In this document: in pieces, positions 43,598-51,612 of the stretch
Position numbering within the stretch: position 1 is the first letter of the stretch
How the letters are laid out: each line of letters begins with the position of its first letter
Origin: Streptomyces sp. CB09001
GTDB taxonomy: Bacteria; Actinomycetota; Actinomycetes; Streptomycetales; Streptomycetaceae
Assembly: GCF_003369795.1 (NCBI RefSeq)
Contig: NZ_CP026730.1
Coordinates: 1,426,001-1,490,000, forward strand
Length of the DNA stretch: 64,000 bases
Reading direction: 5' to 3'
Notes under the pieces: model-generated
Database searches by the model: none
What the model was told of the DNA's origin: nothing
Seen by the model: the letters and a program-made list of their open reading frames with translations, nothing else
Made by a program: the position numbers and the translations under genes

Positions 43598-44527
43598 ATG
43601 ACCACCGACACCACCACCAAGGACACCGCACCGGGCGCCCCCGCCCCCGGCACCACCATCCTCGACGCGCGCGGTGTCACGATGCGCTTCGGCGGACTGA
43701 CCGCCGTGAACGGCGTCGACCTCACCGTGAACAGCGGCGAGATCGTCGGCCTGATCGGCCCCAACGGCGCCGGCAAGACGACCTTCTTCAACTGCCTCAC
43801 CGGCCTCTACATCCCGACCGAGGGCGAGGTCCGCTACAAGGGCCGGGTCCTGCCCGCCAAGTCCTTCAAGGTGACCGCCGCCGGCGTCGCCCGTACCTTC
43901 CAGAACATCCGCCTGTTCGCCAACATGACGGTCCTGGAGAACGTGCTCGTCGGCCGGCACACCCGCACCAAGGAGGGCTTCTGGTCGGCCGTGCTGCGCG
44001 GGCCCGGCTTCCACCGCGCGGAGAAGGCGTCCCGGGAACGCGCCCTGGAACTGCTGGAGTTCGTGGGCCTCGCGCCCAAGGCCGACCACCTCGCCCGCAA
44101 CCTGCCCTACGGCGAACAGCGCAAGCTCGAGATCGCCCGCGCGCTCGCCAGCGAACCGGGGCTGCTGCTCCTGGACGAGCCGACCGCCGGCATGAACCCC
44201 CAGGAGACCCGGGCCACCGAGGAACTGGTCTTCGCCATCCGCGACCAGGGCATCGCCGTCCTCGTCATCGAGCACGACATGCGGTTCATCTTCAACCTCT
44301 GCGACCGCGTCGCCGTACTCGTCCAGGGCGAGAAGCTCGTCGAGGGCGACAGCGCCACGGTGCAGGGCGACGAACGCGTCGTCGCCGCCTACCTCGGCGA
44401 ACCCCTCGCCGACGACCCCGGCGCCGCGGAGGCCGCCGAGGTGGAGGCCGCCGAAGCCGCGCAGGCCGAAGCCGCCCGGGCCGACACCACCACGGACACC
44501 GCGGCCGGCAAGGAGAACGACCGATGA
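43598..44527 (+). CDS. livG: Branched-chain amino acid ABC ATPase LivG
   Basis: A 309-aa ABC ATPase. Walker A GPNGAGKTT lies near residue 58; the signature-like motif in this subfamily is LPYGEQRKLEIARAL; Walker B LLLLDEPTAGMNP is near 188; the switch His is in VLVIEHDMRF. The characteristic LivG insert after Walker A (VARTFQNIRLFANMTVLENVLVG) is present. The final 45 residues are an Ala/Glu-rich tail (AAEVEAAEAAQAEAA) not needed for the fold. ATG at 43598 is 5 nt after livM, and the stop overlaps livF as ATGA. Confidence 0.94.
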   Translation: MTTDTTTKDTAPGAPAPGTTILDARGVTMRFGGLTAVNGVDLTVNSGEIVGLIGPNGAGKTTFFNCLTGLYIPTEGEVRYKGRVLPAKSFKVTAAGVARTFQNIRLFANMTVLENVLVGRHTRTKEGFWSAVLRGPGFHRAEKASRERALELLEFVGLAPKADHLARNLPYGEQRKLEIARALASEPGLLLLDEPTAGMNPQETRATEELVFAIRDQGIAVLVIEHDMRFIFNLCDRVAVLVQGEKLVEGDSATVQGDERVVAAYLGEPLADDPGAAEAAEVEAAEAAQAEAARADTTTDTAAGKENDR

Positions 44528-45240
44528 CCGCACTGCTCGAGGTCGAGGACCTCCGCGTCGCCTACGGCAAGATCGAGGCCGTCAAGGGCATCTCCTTCAA
44601 GGTCGACGCCGGCGAGGTGGTCACCCTCATCGGCACCAACGGCGCCGGCAAGACCACGACGCTGCGCACCCTGTCGGGGCTGCTCAAGCCGGTCGGCGGC
44701 CAGATCAAATTCGGCGGCAAGTCGCTCAAGAAGGTCCCCGCGCACCAGATCGTCTCGCTGGGCCTCGCCCACTCGCCCGAGGGGCGGCACATCTTCCCGC
44801 GCATGACGATCGAGGACAACCTGCGCCTCGGCGCCTTCCTGCGCAGCGACCGGCCGGGCATCGAGAAGGACATCCAGCGCGCCTACGACCTCTTCCCGAT
44901 CCTCGGTGAACGCCGCAAGCAGGCCGCGGGCACCCTGTCCGGCGGTGAGCAGCAGATGCTCGCCATGGGCCGTGCCCTGATGTCCCAGCCCAAGCTGCTC
45001 ATGCTCGACGAGCCCTCCATGGGCCTGTCGCCGATCATGATGCAGAAGATCATGGCGACGATCGCCGAGCTGAAGTCCCAGGGCACCACCATCCTGCTCG
45101 TCGAGCAGAACGCCCAGGCGGCCCTGTCGCTGGCCGACCACGGCCACGTCATGGAGGTCGGCAACATCGTCCTGTCCGGCAGCGGCCAGGACCTGCTGCA
45201 CGACGAGTCGGTCCGCAAGGCCTACCTGGGCGAGGACTGA
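44524..45240 (+). CDS. livF: Branched-chain amino acid ABC ATPase LivF
   Basis: A 238-aa ABC ATPase, the partner of LivG. Walker A GTNGAGKTTT (about residues 37-46), signature LSGGEQQMLAMGRALM near 140, Walker B LLMLDEPSMGLSP near 160, switch His replaced by Gln in LLVEQNA, as is normal for LivF. Family LivF motif GLAHSPEGRHIFPRMTIEDN is present. It ends the liv operon: a bidirectional hairpin follows 25 nt after its stop. Confidence 0.95.
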   Translation: MTALLEVEDLRVAYGKIEAVKGISFKVDAGEVVTLIGTNGAGKTTTLRTLSGLLKPVGGQIKFGGKSLKKVPAHQIVSLGLAHSPEGRHIFPRMTIEDNLRLGAFLRSDRPGIEKDIQRAYDLFPILGERRKQAAGTLSGGEQQMLAMGRALMSQPKLLMLDEPSMGLSPIMMQKIMATIAELKSQGTTILLVEQNAQAALSLADHGHVMEVGNIVLSGSGQDLLHDESVRKAYLGED

Positions 45241-45265
45241 CAGCCGCCACGCAGCACCGTACGGC

Positions 45266-45303
45266 TGAGGCCCGCGCCCCCCACACCGGGGACGCGGGCC
45301 TCA
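45266..45303. terminator. Bidirectional terminator between livF and the ANTAR regulator
   Basis: Perfect 10-bp inverted repeat TGAGGCCCGC (45266-45275) / GCGGGCCTCA (45294-45303), extended inward by GCCCC/GGGGAC. It lies in the 79-bp gap between two convergent stops. Confidence 0.8.
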
Positions 45304-45319
45304 CTCGTACGTCGGAGCC

Positions 45320-45976
45320 TCAGCCCTTGGACGCCTTCTTCTCCTCGGCGTCCTGAATGACCGCCTCCGCCACCTGCTGCATCGACATCCGCCGGTCCAT
45401 CGACGTCTTCTGAATCCACCGGAAAGCCGCCGGCTCGGTCAGGCCGTACTCCGTCTGCAGCACCGACTTCGCCCGGTCCACCAGCTTGCGGGTCTCAAGC
45501 CGCAGACTGAGGTCGGCGACCTCCTTCTCCAGCGCCTTCAACTCCGTGAACCGCGACACGGCCATCTCGATCGCCGGCACCACGTCGCTCTTGCTGAACG
45601 GCTTCACCAGGTACGCCATGGCCCCGGCGTCCCGCGCCCGCTCCACCAGGTCGCGCTGCGAGAACGCGGTCAGCATCAACACCGGCGCGATGCTCTCCTC
45701 GGCGATCTTCTCGGCCGCGGAGATGCCGTCCATCTTGGGCATCTTCACGTCGAGGATCACCAGGTCGGGCTTGTGCTCCCGGGCCAGCTCCACGGCCTGC
45801 TCACCGTCACCGGCCTCACCGACGACGGAGTACCCCTCCTCCTCCAGCATCTCTTTGAGATCCAGCCGGATCAGGGCCTCGTCCTCGGCGATGACAACAC
45901 GGGTCGTCAGCGGAGGAACGTGCGACTGGTCGTCGTCGGTCACGTCGGCGGGCTGGGGCGACTCGGGGGCGGTCAC
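45320..45976 (-). CDS. pdtaR: ANTAR-domain response regulator (PdtaR-like)
   Basis: A 218-aa RNA-binding antitermination regulator. The receiver domain (about residues 25-140) has the acidic pair EDE, phosphoacceptor Asp76 in LVILDVKMPKMDG, the conserved Thr and the Lys in YLVKPFSKSD. A coiled segment leads to the C-terminal ANTAR domain (about 155-210: DLSLRLETRKLVDRAKSVLQ, then MSMQQVAEAVIQDAEEKK). Its partner PdtaS-like histidine kinase is not in the window. ANTAR proteins bind paired hexaloop RNA hairpins to prevent termination. ATG 45976 is preceded by GAGGAG. Divergent from the tRNA. Confidence 0.93.
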   Translation of the reverse strand: MTAPESPQPADVTDDDQSHVPPLTTRVVIAEDEALIRLDLKEMLEEEGYSVVGEAGDGEQAVELAREHKPDLVILDVKMPKMDGISAAEKIAEESIAPVLMLTAFSQRDLVERARDAGAMAYLVKPFSKSDVVPAIEMAVSRFTELKALEKEVADLSLRLETRKLVDRAKSVLQTEYGLTEPAAFRWIQKTSMDRRMSMQQVAEAVIQDAEEKKASKG

Positions 45977-46006
45977 GTGAGCTCCTCGTTCGGGGCAGGG
46001 GTACTG

Positions 46007-46037
46007 CTGACAAGAGCCTACCTAGCTGCGGTAAGGT
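46007..46037 (+). promoter_or_regulatory. Putative promoter of the tRNA gene
   Basis: -35 CTGACA (46007-46012) and -10 TAAGGT (46032-46037), with a 19-nt spacer, one to two longer than ideal. A start near 46044 would give a 33-nt 5' leader before the mature tRNA. Confidence 0.5.
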
Positions 46038-46076
46038 GTACGCGCGGAGGGTCGGGGGAAACCTTCGATTCCGCGG

Positions 46077-46151
46077 GCCCCGGTAGCCCAATTGGCAGCA
46101 GGCAATGGATTCAAAACCCATACAGTGTCGGTTCGAGTCCGACCCGGGGCA
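46077..46151 (+). tRNA. tRNA with anticodon CAA (Leu), short variable loop
   Basis: Cloverleaf: acceptor GCCCCGG (46077-46083) with CCGGGGC (46144-46150) and discriminator A46151; D arm GCC...GGC; anticodon stem ATGGA/CCCAT around loop TTCAAAA, so the anticodon is CAA (46112-46114), reading the Leu codon UUG; T arm GTCGG TTCGAGT CCGAC. The variable loop is only 5 nt (ACAGT), whereas leucine tRNAs normally have a long variable arm. The last anticodon-stem pair is an A-C mismatch. No CCA is encoded. A strong terminator follows. It is not bldA, whose anticodon is UAA. Confidence 0.85.
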
Positions 46152-46185
46152 CTTTTCCTTCGTTTCCAAGGTTGTCATCAGCAAG

Positions 46186-46219
46186 TGGATGTCCACGTTC
46201 TCGTGAACATCCATTTTTT
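46186..46219 (+). terminator. Intrinsic terminator of the tRNA transcript
   Basis: Stem TGGATGTCCACG (46186-46197) / CGTGAACATCCA (46202-46213), 12 bp with one C-A mismatch and a TTCT loop, followed by six T (46214-46219). One of the few classical rho-independent terminators in this GC-rich window. Confidence 0.85.
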
Positions 46220-46257
46220 GCTGCGCCTCGCAATTCCCACACTCGCAAAGTGGTCGC

Positions 46258-46710
46258 ATGTACGACATGAGCACGCGCGAGCGAGCACTGGCACTGGTGG
46301 CACAAGGACATAGCCTCAACCCGGTCAGCAAGACGACCGGCATGTCCCGCGCTGCCATCCGCTCGTGGCAGGCGCGCATCGAGCCTCTGCCACGAATGCG
46401 GCAAACACTCCGCTCGCTGTGCGGCCCAACAGCCGAGCCGCCCCGGAACCAGGCGGCATACGCCTACCTGCCAGGCCTTTGTCTCGGAGATGGCTGCATC
46501 AGTCCCGGCGTGCGGTCGGGCTACTTCCTCCGGATCGCGTGCGCCGATGCGTGGCGCGGCCTCGTCGATGCGTGCGCTGCCGCCATCGAGGCCATCAACC
46601 CCAGCGGCAAGGCCCACCGGGTCCAGGCCGTCGGATACTCCTCTGTGGTCGGCTACACCCGCAAAGCCTCCGTGGCCCTCATGGACGTTCACGTCGGTCC
46701 CAAGTACTGA
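46258..46710 (+). pseudogene. Truncated HTH plus LAGLIDADG homing-endonuclease-like gene
   Basis: A 150-aa product. Residues 17-40 look like a helix-turn-helix (SLNPVSKTTGMSRAAIRSWQ). Residues 70-79, YLPGLCLGDG, fit one LAGLIDADG core, followed by CISPGVRSGYFLRIACADAW and an AAAIEAINP segment. Full-length relatives, as I recall them, are some 230 aa and continue past the YSSVVGYTRK point; here the reading frame turns unrelated and stops at 46710, next to the pyk stop, so the gene is probably a 3'-deleted remnant. In the region coding residues 41-55 an out-of-frame CHEC can be read, suggesting earlier small indels. It starts 107 nt after the tRNA. Confidence 0.6.
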
Positions 46711-48147
46711 TCACTTGGGACCGTCGTCCTCCCCGATGTGGTGCACCCGCACCAGATTGGTCGTGCCCGACACCCCGGGCGGGGAGCCGGCCGTGATGAC
46801 CACGACGTCGCCCTTCTCGCAGCGTCCGTAGCGGGTCAGAAGCTCGTCCACCTGGTCGACCATCGCGTCCGTGGAGTCCACGTGCGGGCCGATGAAGGTC
46901 TCCACGCCCCAGGTGAGGCTCAGTTGCGAGCGGGTCGCCGGTTCCGGGGTGAAGGCGAGCAGCGGGATGGGTGAGCGGTAGCGGGAGAGGCGGCGGACGG
47001 TGTCGCCGGACTGGGTGAAGGCGACCAGGAACTTGGCGCCGAGGAAGTCGCCCATCTCGGCGGCGGCGCGGGCGACGGCACCGCCCTGGGTGCGGGGCTT
47101 GTTGCGTTCGGTCAGCGGGGGGAGTCCCTTGGCGAGGATGTCCTCCTCGGCCGCTTCGACGATGCGGGCCATGGTGCGCACGGTGTCGGTCGGGTGCTTG
47201 CCGACGCTGGTCTCGCCGGAGAGCATCACCGCGTCGGTGCCGTCGATGACCGCGTTGGCGACGTCGGAGGCCTCCGCGCGGGTCGGGCGGGCGTTGTCGA
47301 TCATGGAGTCGAGCATCTGGGTGGCGACGATGACCGGTTTGGCGTTGCGTTTGGCGAGCTTGACGGCGCGCTTCTGGACGATCGGCACCTGTTCCAGGGG
47401 CATCTCGACGCCGAGGTCGCCCCGGGCGACCATGATCCCGTCGAAGGCCGCGACGATGTCCTCGATGTTCTCGACGGCCTGCGGCTTCTCGACCTTGGCG
47501 ATGACGGGGAGGCGGCGGCCCTCCTCGTCCATGATGCGGTGCACGTCGAGGATGTCGCGTCCGCTGCGCACGAAGGAGAGCGCGACCACGTCGAAGCCGG
47601 CCCGCAGCGCCCAGCGCAGGTCGTCCTCGTCCTTCTTCGACAGGGCGGGCACGGACATCGCGACGCCGGGCAGGTTGAGGCCCTTGTGGTCGGAGACCAT
47701 GCCGCCCTCGACCACCCGGGTGCGCACCCGCGGACCGTCGACGCCGGTCACCTCCAGGCAGACCTTGCCGTCGTCGACGAGGACGCGTTCACCGGGGGTG
47801 ACGTCCTCGGCGAGGCCCGCGTAGGTGGTGCCGCAGGTGTGGCGGTCGCCCTCGACGCCCTCCTCGACGGTGATGGTGAAGCTGTCGCCGCGTTCAAGGA
47901 GTACGGGTCCTTCACCGAAGTGGCCGAGGCGGATCTTCGGACCCTGAAGGTCGGCGAGGGTGCCGACGCTGCGGCCGGTCTCGTCGGACGCCTTGCGGAC
48001 ACGGTGGTAGCGCTCTTCGTGTTCGGCGTGGGTGCCGTGGCTGAAATTGAAGCGGGCGATGTCCATTCCGGCGTCGACCAGGTCCTTGATCTGGTCGTAC
48101 GAGTCGGTGGCGGGCCCAAGAGTGCAGACGATCTTTGCTCGGCGCAT
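46711..48147 (-). CDS. pyk: Pyruvate kinase
   Basis: A 478-aa glycolytic enzyme converting phosphoenolpyruvate and ADP to pyruvate and ATP. Motifs are the N-terminal RRAKIVCTLGPAT, MDIARFNFSHGTHAEH, the catalytic Lys and metal region VIAKVEKPQAVENIEDI (about residues 217-233), GIMVARGDLGVEMPLEQVP and NAKPVIVATQMLDSMI. The C-terminal allosteric domain (VVVITAGSPPGVSGTTNLVRVH) is present. Its stop lies directly against the stop of the endonuclease remnant, which was probably truncated by the event that brought them together. The upstream region (48150-48240) is A/T-rich for this window. Confidence 0.96.
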   Translation of the reverse strand: MRRAKIVCTLGPATDSYDQIKDLVDAGMDIARFNFSHGTHAEHEERYHRVRKASDETGRSVGTLADLQGPKIRLGHFGEGPVLLERGDSFTITVEEGVEGDRHTCGTTYAGLAEDVTPGERVLVDDGKVCLEVTGVDGPRVRTRVVEGGMVSDHKGLNLPGVAMSVPALSKKDEDDLRWALRAGFDVVALSFVRSGRDILDVHRIMDEEGRRLPVIAKVEKPQAVENIEDIVAAFDGIMVARGDLGVEMPLEQVPIVQKRAVKLAKRNAKPVIVATQMLDSMIDNARPTRAEASDVANAVIDGTDAVMLSGETSVGKHPTDTVRTMARIVEAAEEDILAKGLPPLTERNKPRTQGGAVARAAAEMGDFLGAKFLVAFTQSGDTVRRLSRYRSPIPLLAFTPEPATRSQLSLTWGVETFIGPHVDSTDAMVDQVDELLTRYGRCEKGDVVVITAGSPPGVSGTTNLVRVHHIGEDDGPK

Positions 48148-48361
48148 GGTTCGAGCCTATGACTTACTGCCGGGTAGCGAATTGGCCACGCATGACCACT
48201 CAACAGCCTTTGAGTAAAGGGTTATTGACAAGTGTTGAATTGTGCGCACCTCCGCTCCGATGAGCATTCGGATGGTCCGCCACCCCTTGACAGGAGGCAT
48301 GTTCAGGACAGAATCTACGCGCGTTGCCACTGTCTGCACGGGTCCCCGAGGAGAGTCAGTC

Positions 48362-50170
48362 ATGCCGTTGAACCGCCGGAAGTTCCTGAGCAGGTCCGCC
48401 GTGACGGGGGCGGGGGTCGCCCTGGCCGGCGCGGCGGCGGCTCCGGCGGCCGAGGCCGCGGCCCCCGCGCACCGGGGCCACGGCCGGCCCAAGCGGTACG
48501 CGCTCACCGTGCTCGGCACCACCGACCTGCACGGACACGTCTTCAACTGGGACTACTTCAAGGACGCCGAGTACACGGACGCGGCCGGCAACGCGCAGGG
48601 CCTGGGCCGGATCTCCACCCTGGTGAACCAGGTCCGCGAGGAGAAGGGCCGCCGCAACACCCTGCTGGTGGACGCGGGCGACACCATTCAGGGCACCCCG
48701 CTGACGTACTACTACGCGAAGGTGGACCCGATCACCGCCGAGGGCGGTCCGGTGCATCCGATGGCGCAGGCGATGAACGCCATCGGCTACGACGCGGTGG
48801 CGCTCGGCAATCACGAGTTCAACTACGGCATCGAGACGCTGCGCAGGTTCGAGGAGCAGTGCGACTTCCCGCTGCTCGGCGCGAACGCGGTCGACGCGAA
48901 GACCCTGAAGCCCGCCTTCCCGCCGTACTTCATGAAGACGTTCCGGGTGAAGGGCGCGCCGCCGGTGAAGGTGGCGGTGCTGGGGCTGACCAACCCGGGC
49001 ATCGCGATCTGGGACAAGGCGTACGTGCAGGGGAAGCTGGCCTTCCCGGGCCTTGAGGAGCAGGCGGCCAAGTGGGTGCCGAAGCTGCGTTCGATGGGCG
49101 CGGACGTCGTGGTCGTCTCGGCGCACTCGGGCTCGTCGGGCACGTCCTCCTACGGTGACCAGGTCCCGTACGTCGAGAACGCGGCGGCCAACGTGGCGCG
49201 GCAGGTGCCGGGCATCGACGCGATCCTGGTCGGGCACGCGCACGAGGAGATCACCGAGCTGAAGGTCGTCAACGAGGAGACCGGGAGGACCGTCGTCCTC
49301 TCGGAGCCGCTGTGCTACGCCGAGCGGCTGACCCTGTTCGACTTCGAGCTGGTCTTCGAGCGGGGCCGCTGGCACGTCGAGTCGGTGAAGGCGTCGCTGC
49401 GCAACTCCAACGCGGTCGAGGACGACCCGGGGATCACGAAGCTGCTGGCGGACGAGCACGAGAAGGTGGTGGCCTACGTCAACCAGGTGGTGGGCACCGC
49501 CACCGAGACGCTGACCACGGTCGAGGCGCGGTACAAGGACGCCCCGATCATCGACCTGATCACCAAGGTGCAGGAGGACGTGGTCAAGGAGGCGCTGGCG
49601 GGCACGGAGTACGCCTCGCTGCCGGTCCTCGCGCAGGCGTCGCCGTTCTCGCGGACTTCCGAGATCCCGGCCGGCGACGTGACGATCCGGGACCTGTCGA
49701 GCCTGTACGTGTACGACAACACGCTGGTCGCGAAGTTGCTGACGGGCGCGCAGCTGCGGGCGTACCTGGAGTACTCGGCGGAGTACTACGTGCGGACGGC
49801 CGCCGGTGCGCCGGTGGACGTGGACAAGCTGACGAACGCGAACGGCCGTCCGGACTACAACTACGACTACGTGTCGGGGCTGGCGTACGAGATCGACGTG
49901 GCACAGGCGGCCGGTTCACGGATCAAGAATCTGACGTACGGCGGTGCTCCGCTGGAGGACGCCCAGCAGTTCGTGCTGGCGGTGAACAACTACCGGGCCA
50001 ACGGCGGCGGCGCCTTCCCGCACGTGGCGTCGGCCAAGGAGCTGTGGTCGGAGTCGACGGAGATCCGCACCCGGATCGCGGAGTGGGCGACCGCGAAGGG
50101 TGTGCTGGACCCGAAGGACTTCGCGTCGGCGGACTGGTCGCTGACGCGCGACGGCGTACCCGTGTTCTGA
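48362..50170 (+). CDS. Tat-exported bifunctional metallophosphatase/5'-nucleotidase
   Basis: A 602-aa exported nucleotidase/2',3'-cyclic phosphodiesterase. The N terminus is a twin-arginine signal (LNRRKFLSRSAVTGAGVALAG). The metallophosphatase domain has GTTDLHGHVFNWDYF, LVDAGDTIQGTP, ALGNHEFNYG, VVVSAHSGSSG and GHAHEEI, which provide the dimetal ligands. The 5_nucleotid_C domain follows (about residues 360-560), with YVYDNTLVAKLLTGAQLRAYLE. It hydrolyses extracellular nucleotides for phosphate and nucleoside uptake. ATG at 48362 is preceded by GAGGAGAGTCAGTC. Divergent from pyk. Confidence 0.92.
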   Translation: MPLNRRKFLSRSAVTGAGVALAGAAAAPAAEAAAPAHRGHGRPKRYALTVLGTTDLHGHVFNWDYFKDAEYTDAAGNAQGLGRISTLVNQVREEKGRRNTLLVDAGDTIQGTPLTYYYAKVDPITAEGGPVHPMAQAMNAIGYDAVALGNHEFNYGIETLRRFEEQCDFPLLGANAVDAKTLKPAFPPYFMKTFRVKGAPPVKVAVLGLTNPGIAIWDKAYVQGKLAFPGLEEQAAKWVPKLRSMGADVVVVSAHSGSSGTSSYGDQVPYVENAAANVARQVPGIDAILVGHAHEEITELKVVNEETGRTVVLSEPLCYAERLTLFDFELVFERGRWHVESVKASLRNSNAVEDDPGITKLLADEHEKVVAYVNQVVGTATETLTTVEARYKDAPIIDLITKVQEDVVKEALAGTEYASLPVLAQASPFSRTSEIPAGDVTIRDLSSLYVYDNTLVAKLLTGAQLRAYLEYSAEYYVRTAAGAPVDVDKLTNANGRPDYNYDYVSGLAYEIDVAQAAGSRIKNLTYGGAPLEDAQQFVLAVNNYRANGGGAFPHVASAKELWSESTEIRTRIAEWATAKGVLDPKDFASADWSLTRDGVPVF

Positions 50171-50199
50171 CGCACGGGGCCCGAGGCGGCCCTGGATCC

Positions 50200-51612
50200 C
50201 TAGATCCCGTCCACCAGGGGGGTGAGTGCCCGGTGGTGGCGCGCGGACGGGATCTGGGGCAGGCCGCCGTCCAGGCCGAAGGTGGTGAAGGCGGTGCGGG
50301 CGGGCAGCGGGTACGGCTCCCGGCCGGTGAGGTCGTTGAGGATGGTCGCGCTGCGCCAGGCGGCTAGGCCCAGGTCGGGCGTGCCGACCCCGTGGGTGTG
50401 CGTCTCGGCGTTCTGGACGTAGACGGAGCCGGTGACGGAGGGGTCGAGGACGAGGCGGTGGCGGTCGTCGACGCGGGGGCGTTCGGAGCTGTCGCGTCGC
50501 ATGTAGGGGTCGAGCCCGGCGAGGAGGCGGCCGAGCGGGCGTTCGCGGTGGCCGGTGGCGAGGACGACGGCGTCGGTGGTGAGGCGCGAGCGGGTCTTCT
50601 GCTGCTCGTGCTCCAGGTGGAGTTCGACCTGGGTGGCGGCGATGCGTCCCGCGGTGCGGACGTGGACGCCGGGGGTGAGGGTGGTGTCGGGCCAGCCGCC
50701 GTCGAGGGTGCGCCGGTACAGCTCGTCGTGGATGGCGGCGGTGGTGTCGGCGTCGATGCCCTTGTGCAGCTGCCACTGGGCGGCGACGAGGCGGTCGCGG
50801 ACCGGTTCGGCCAGGCCGTGGAAGTAGCGGGTGTAGTCGGGGGTGAAGTGTTCCAGGCCGAGCTTGGAGTACTCCATGGGGGCGAGGGCGCCGGTGCGGC
50901 CGAGCCAGTGCAGCCGCTCCCGTCCGGCGGGGCGGTGGCGGAGCAGGTCGAGGAAGACCTCGGCGCCGGACTGGCCGGTGCCGATGACGGTGACGTGTCC
51001 GGCGGCCAGGAGCGTGTCGCGGTGGCGGAGGTAGTCGGCGGCGTGGACGACGGGGACGGCGGGGTCCTCGACGAGGGGTCTGAGCGGGTCGGGGACGTGC
51101 GGTTCGGTGCCGACGCCGAGGACGACGTTCCTGGTGTGGGTGCGGCCGAGGGCCTCGGCCTCCCCGCCGGCGTCGAGCTGGGTGTAGTCGACCTCGAAGA
51201 GGTCGCGTTCGGGGTTCCAGCGCACCGCGTCGACCTGGTGGTGGAAGTGCAGGGCGGGCAGTCTCTCGGCGACCCAGCGGCAGTAGGCGTCGTACTCGGC
51301 GCGCTCGATGTGGAAGCGCTCGGCGAAGTAGAACGGGAAGAGGCGTTCTCTGGCCCTGAGGTGGTTGAGGAAGGTCCAGGGGCTCGCCGGGTCGACGAGG
51401 GTGACGAGGTCGGCGAGGAAGGGCACCTGGACGCGTGCGCCGTCGATGAGCAGGCCGGGGTGCCAGCGGAAGTCGGGGCGCTGGTCGTAGAAGACGGCGT
51501 CGAGGCCGGTGAGGGGGTCGGCGAGGGCCGCGAGGGAGAGGTTGAAGGGGCCGATGCCGATGCCGACGAGGTCGCGGGGGGCGTCGGGGGTGTGGGGTGC
51601 CGGGGTGTTCAT
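50200..51612 (-). CDS. SidA/IucD/PvdA-type amine N-monooxygenase
   Basis: A 470-aa flavin monooxygenase that N-hydroxylates lysine, ornithine or a diamine such as cadaverine, the first step toward hydroxamate siderophores. FAD-binding motif GIGIGPFNLSLAALADPL near residue 17, the substrate region FRWHPGLLIDGARVQVPFLAD, NADPH motif VIGTGQSGAEVFLDLL (about 206-221), and the late VLATGHRERPLGRLL. ATG 51612 overlaps the stop of the PLP decarboxylase by 4 bp (ATGA), the same arrangement as desA-desB. No acyltransferase or NIS synthetase lies beside it, so the pathway is incomplete here. Confidence 0.88.
   Translation of the reverse strand: MNTPAPHTPDAPRDLVGIGIGPFNLSLAALADPLTGLDAVFYDQRPDFRWHPGLLIDGARVQVPFLADLVTLVDPASPWTFLNHLRARERLFPFYFAERFHIERAEYDAYCRWVAERLPALHFHHQVDAVRWNPERDLFEVDYTQLDAGGEAEALGRTHTRNVVLGVGTEPHVPDPLRPLVEDPAVPVVHAADYLRHRDTLLAAGHVTVIGTGQSGAEVFLDLLRHRPAGRERLHWLGRTGALAPMEYSKLGLEHFTPDYTRYFHGLAEPVRDRLVAAQWQLHKGIDADTTAAIHDELYRRTLDGGWPDTTLTPGVHVRTAGRIAATQVELHLEHEQQKTRSRLTTDAVVLATGHRERPLGRLLAGLDPYMRRDSSERPRVDDRHRLVLDPSVTGSVYVQNAETHTHGVGTPDLGLAAWRSATILNDLTGREPYPLPARTAFTTFGLDGGLPQIPSARHHRALTPLVDGI

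Noticed and set aside
43598..44533. Long minus-strand frame opposite livG and similar ones opposite livM
   Set aside because: Complement of real ABC-transporter genes, with compositionally biased Gly/Val/Asp products and no motifs.
46077..46151. The tRNA as bldA
   Set aside because: bldA reads UUA and has anticodon UAA with a long variable arm; this one has CAA and a short variable loop.
48199..48260. TTGACA at 48225 as a promoter for the nucleotidase
   Set aside because: No TAnnnT hexamer at 16-18 nt; the A/T-rich stretch probably contains promoters for pyk or the nucleotidase but I cannot place them.
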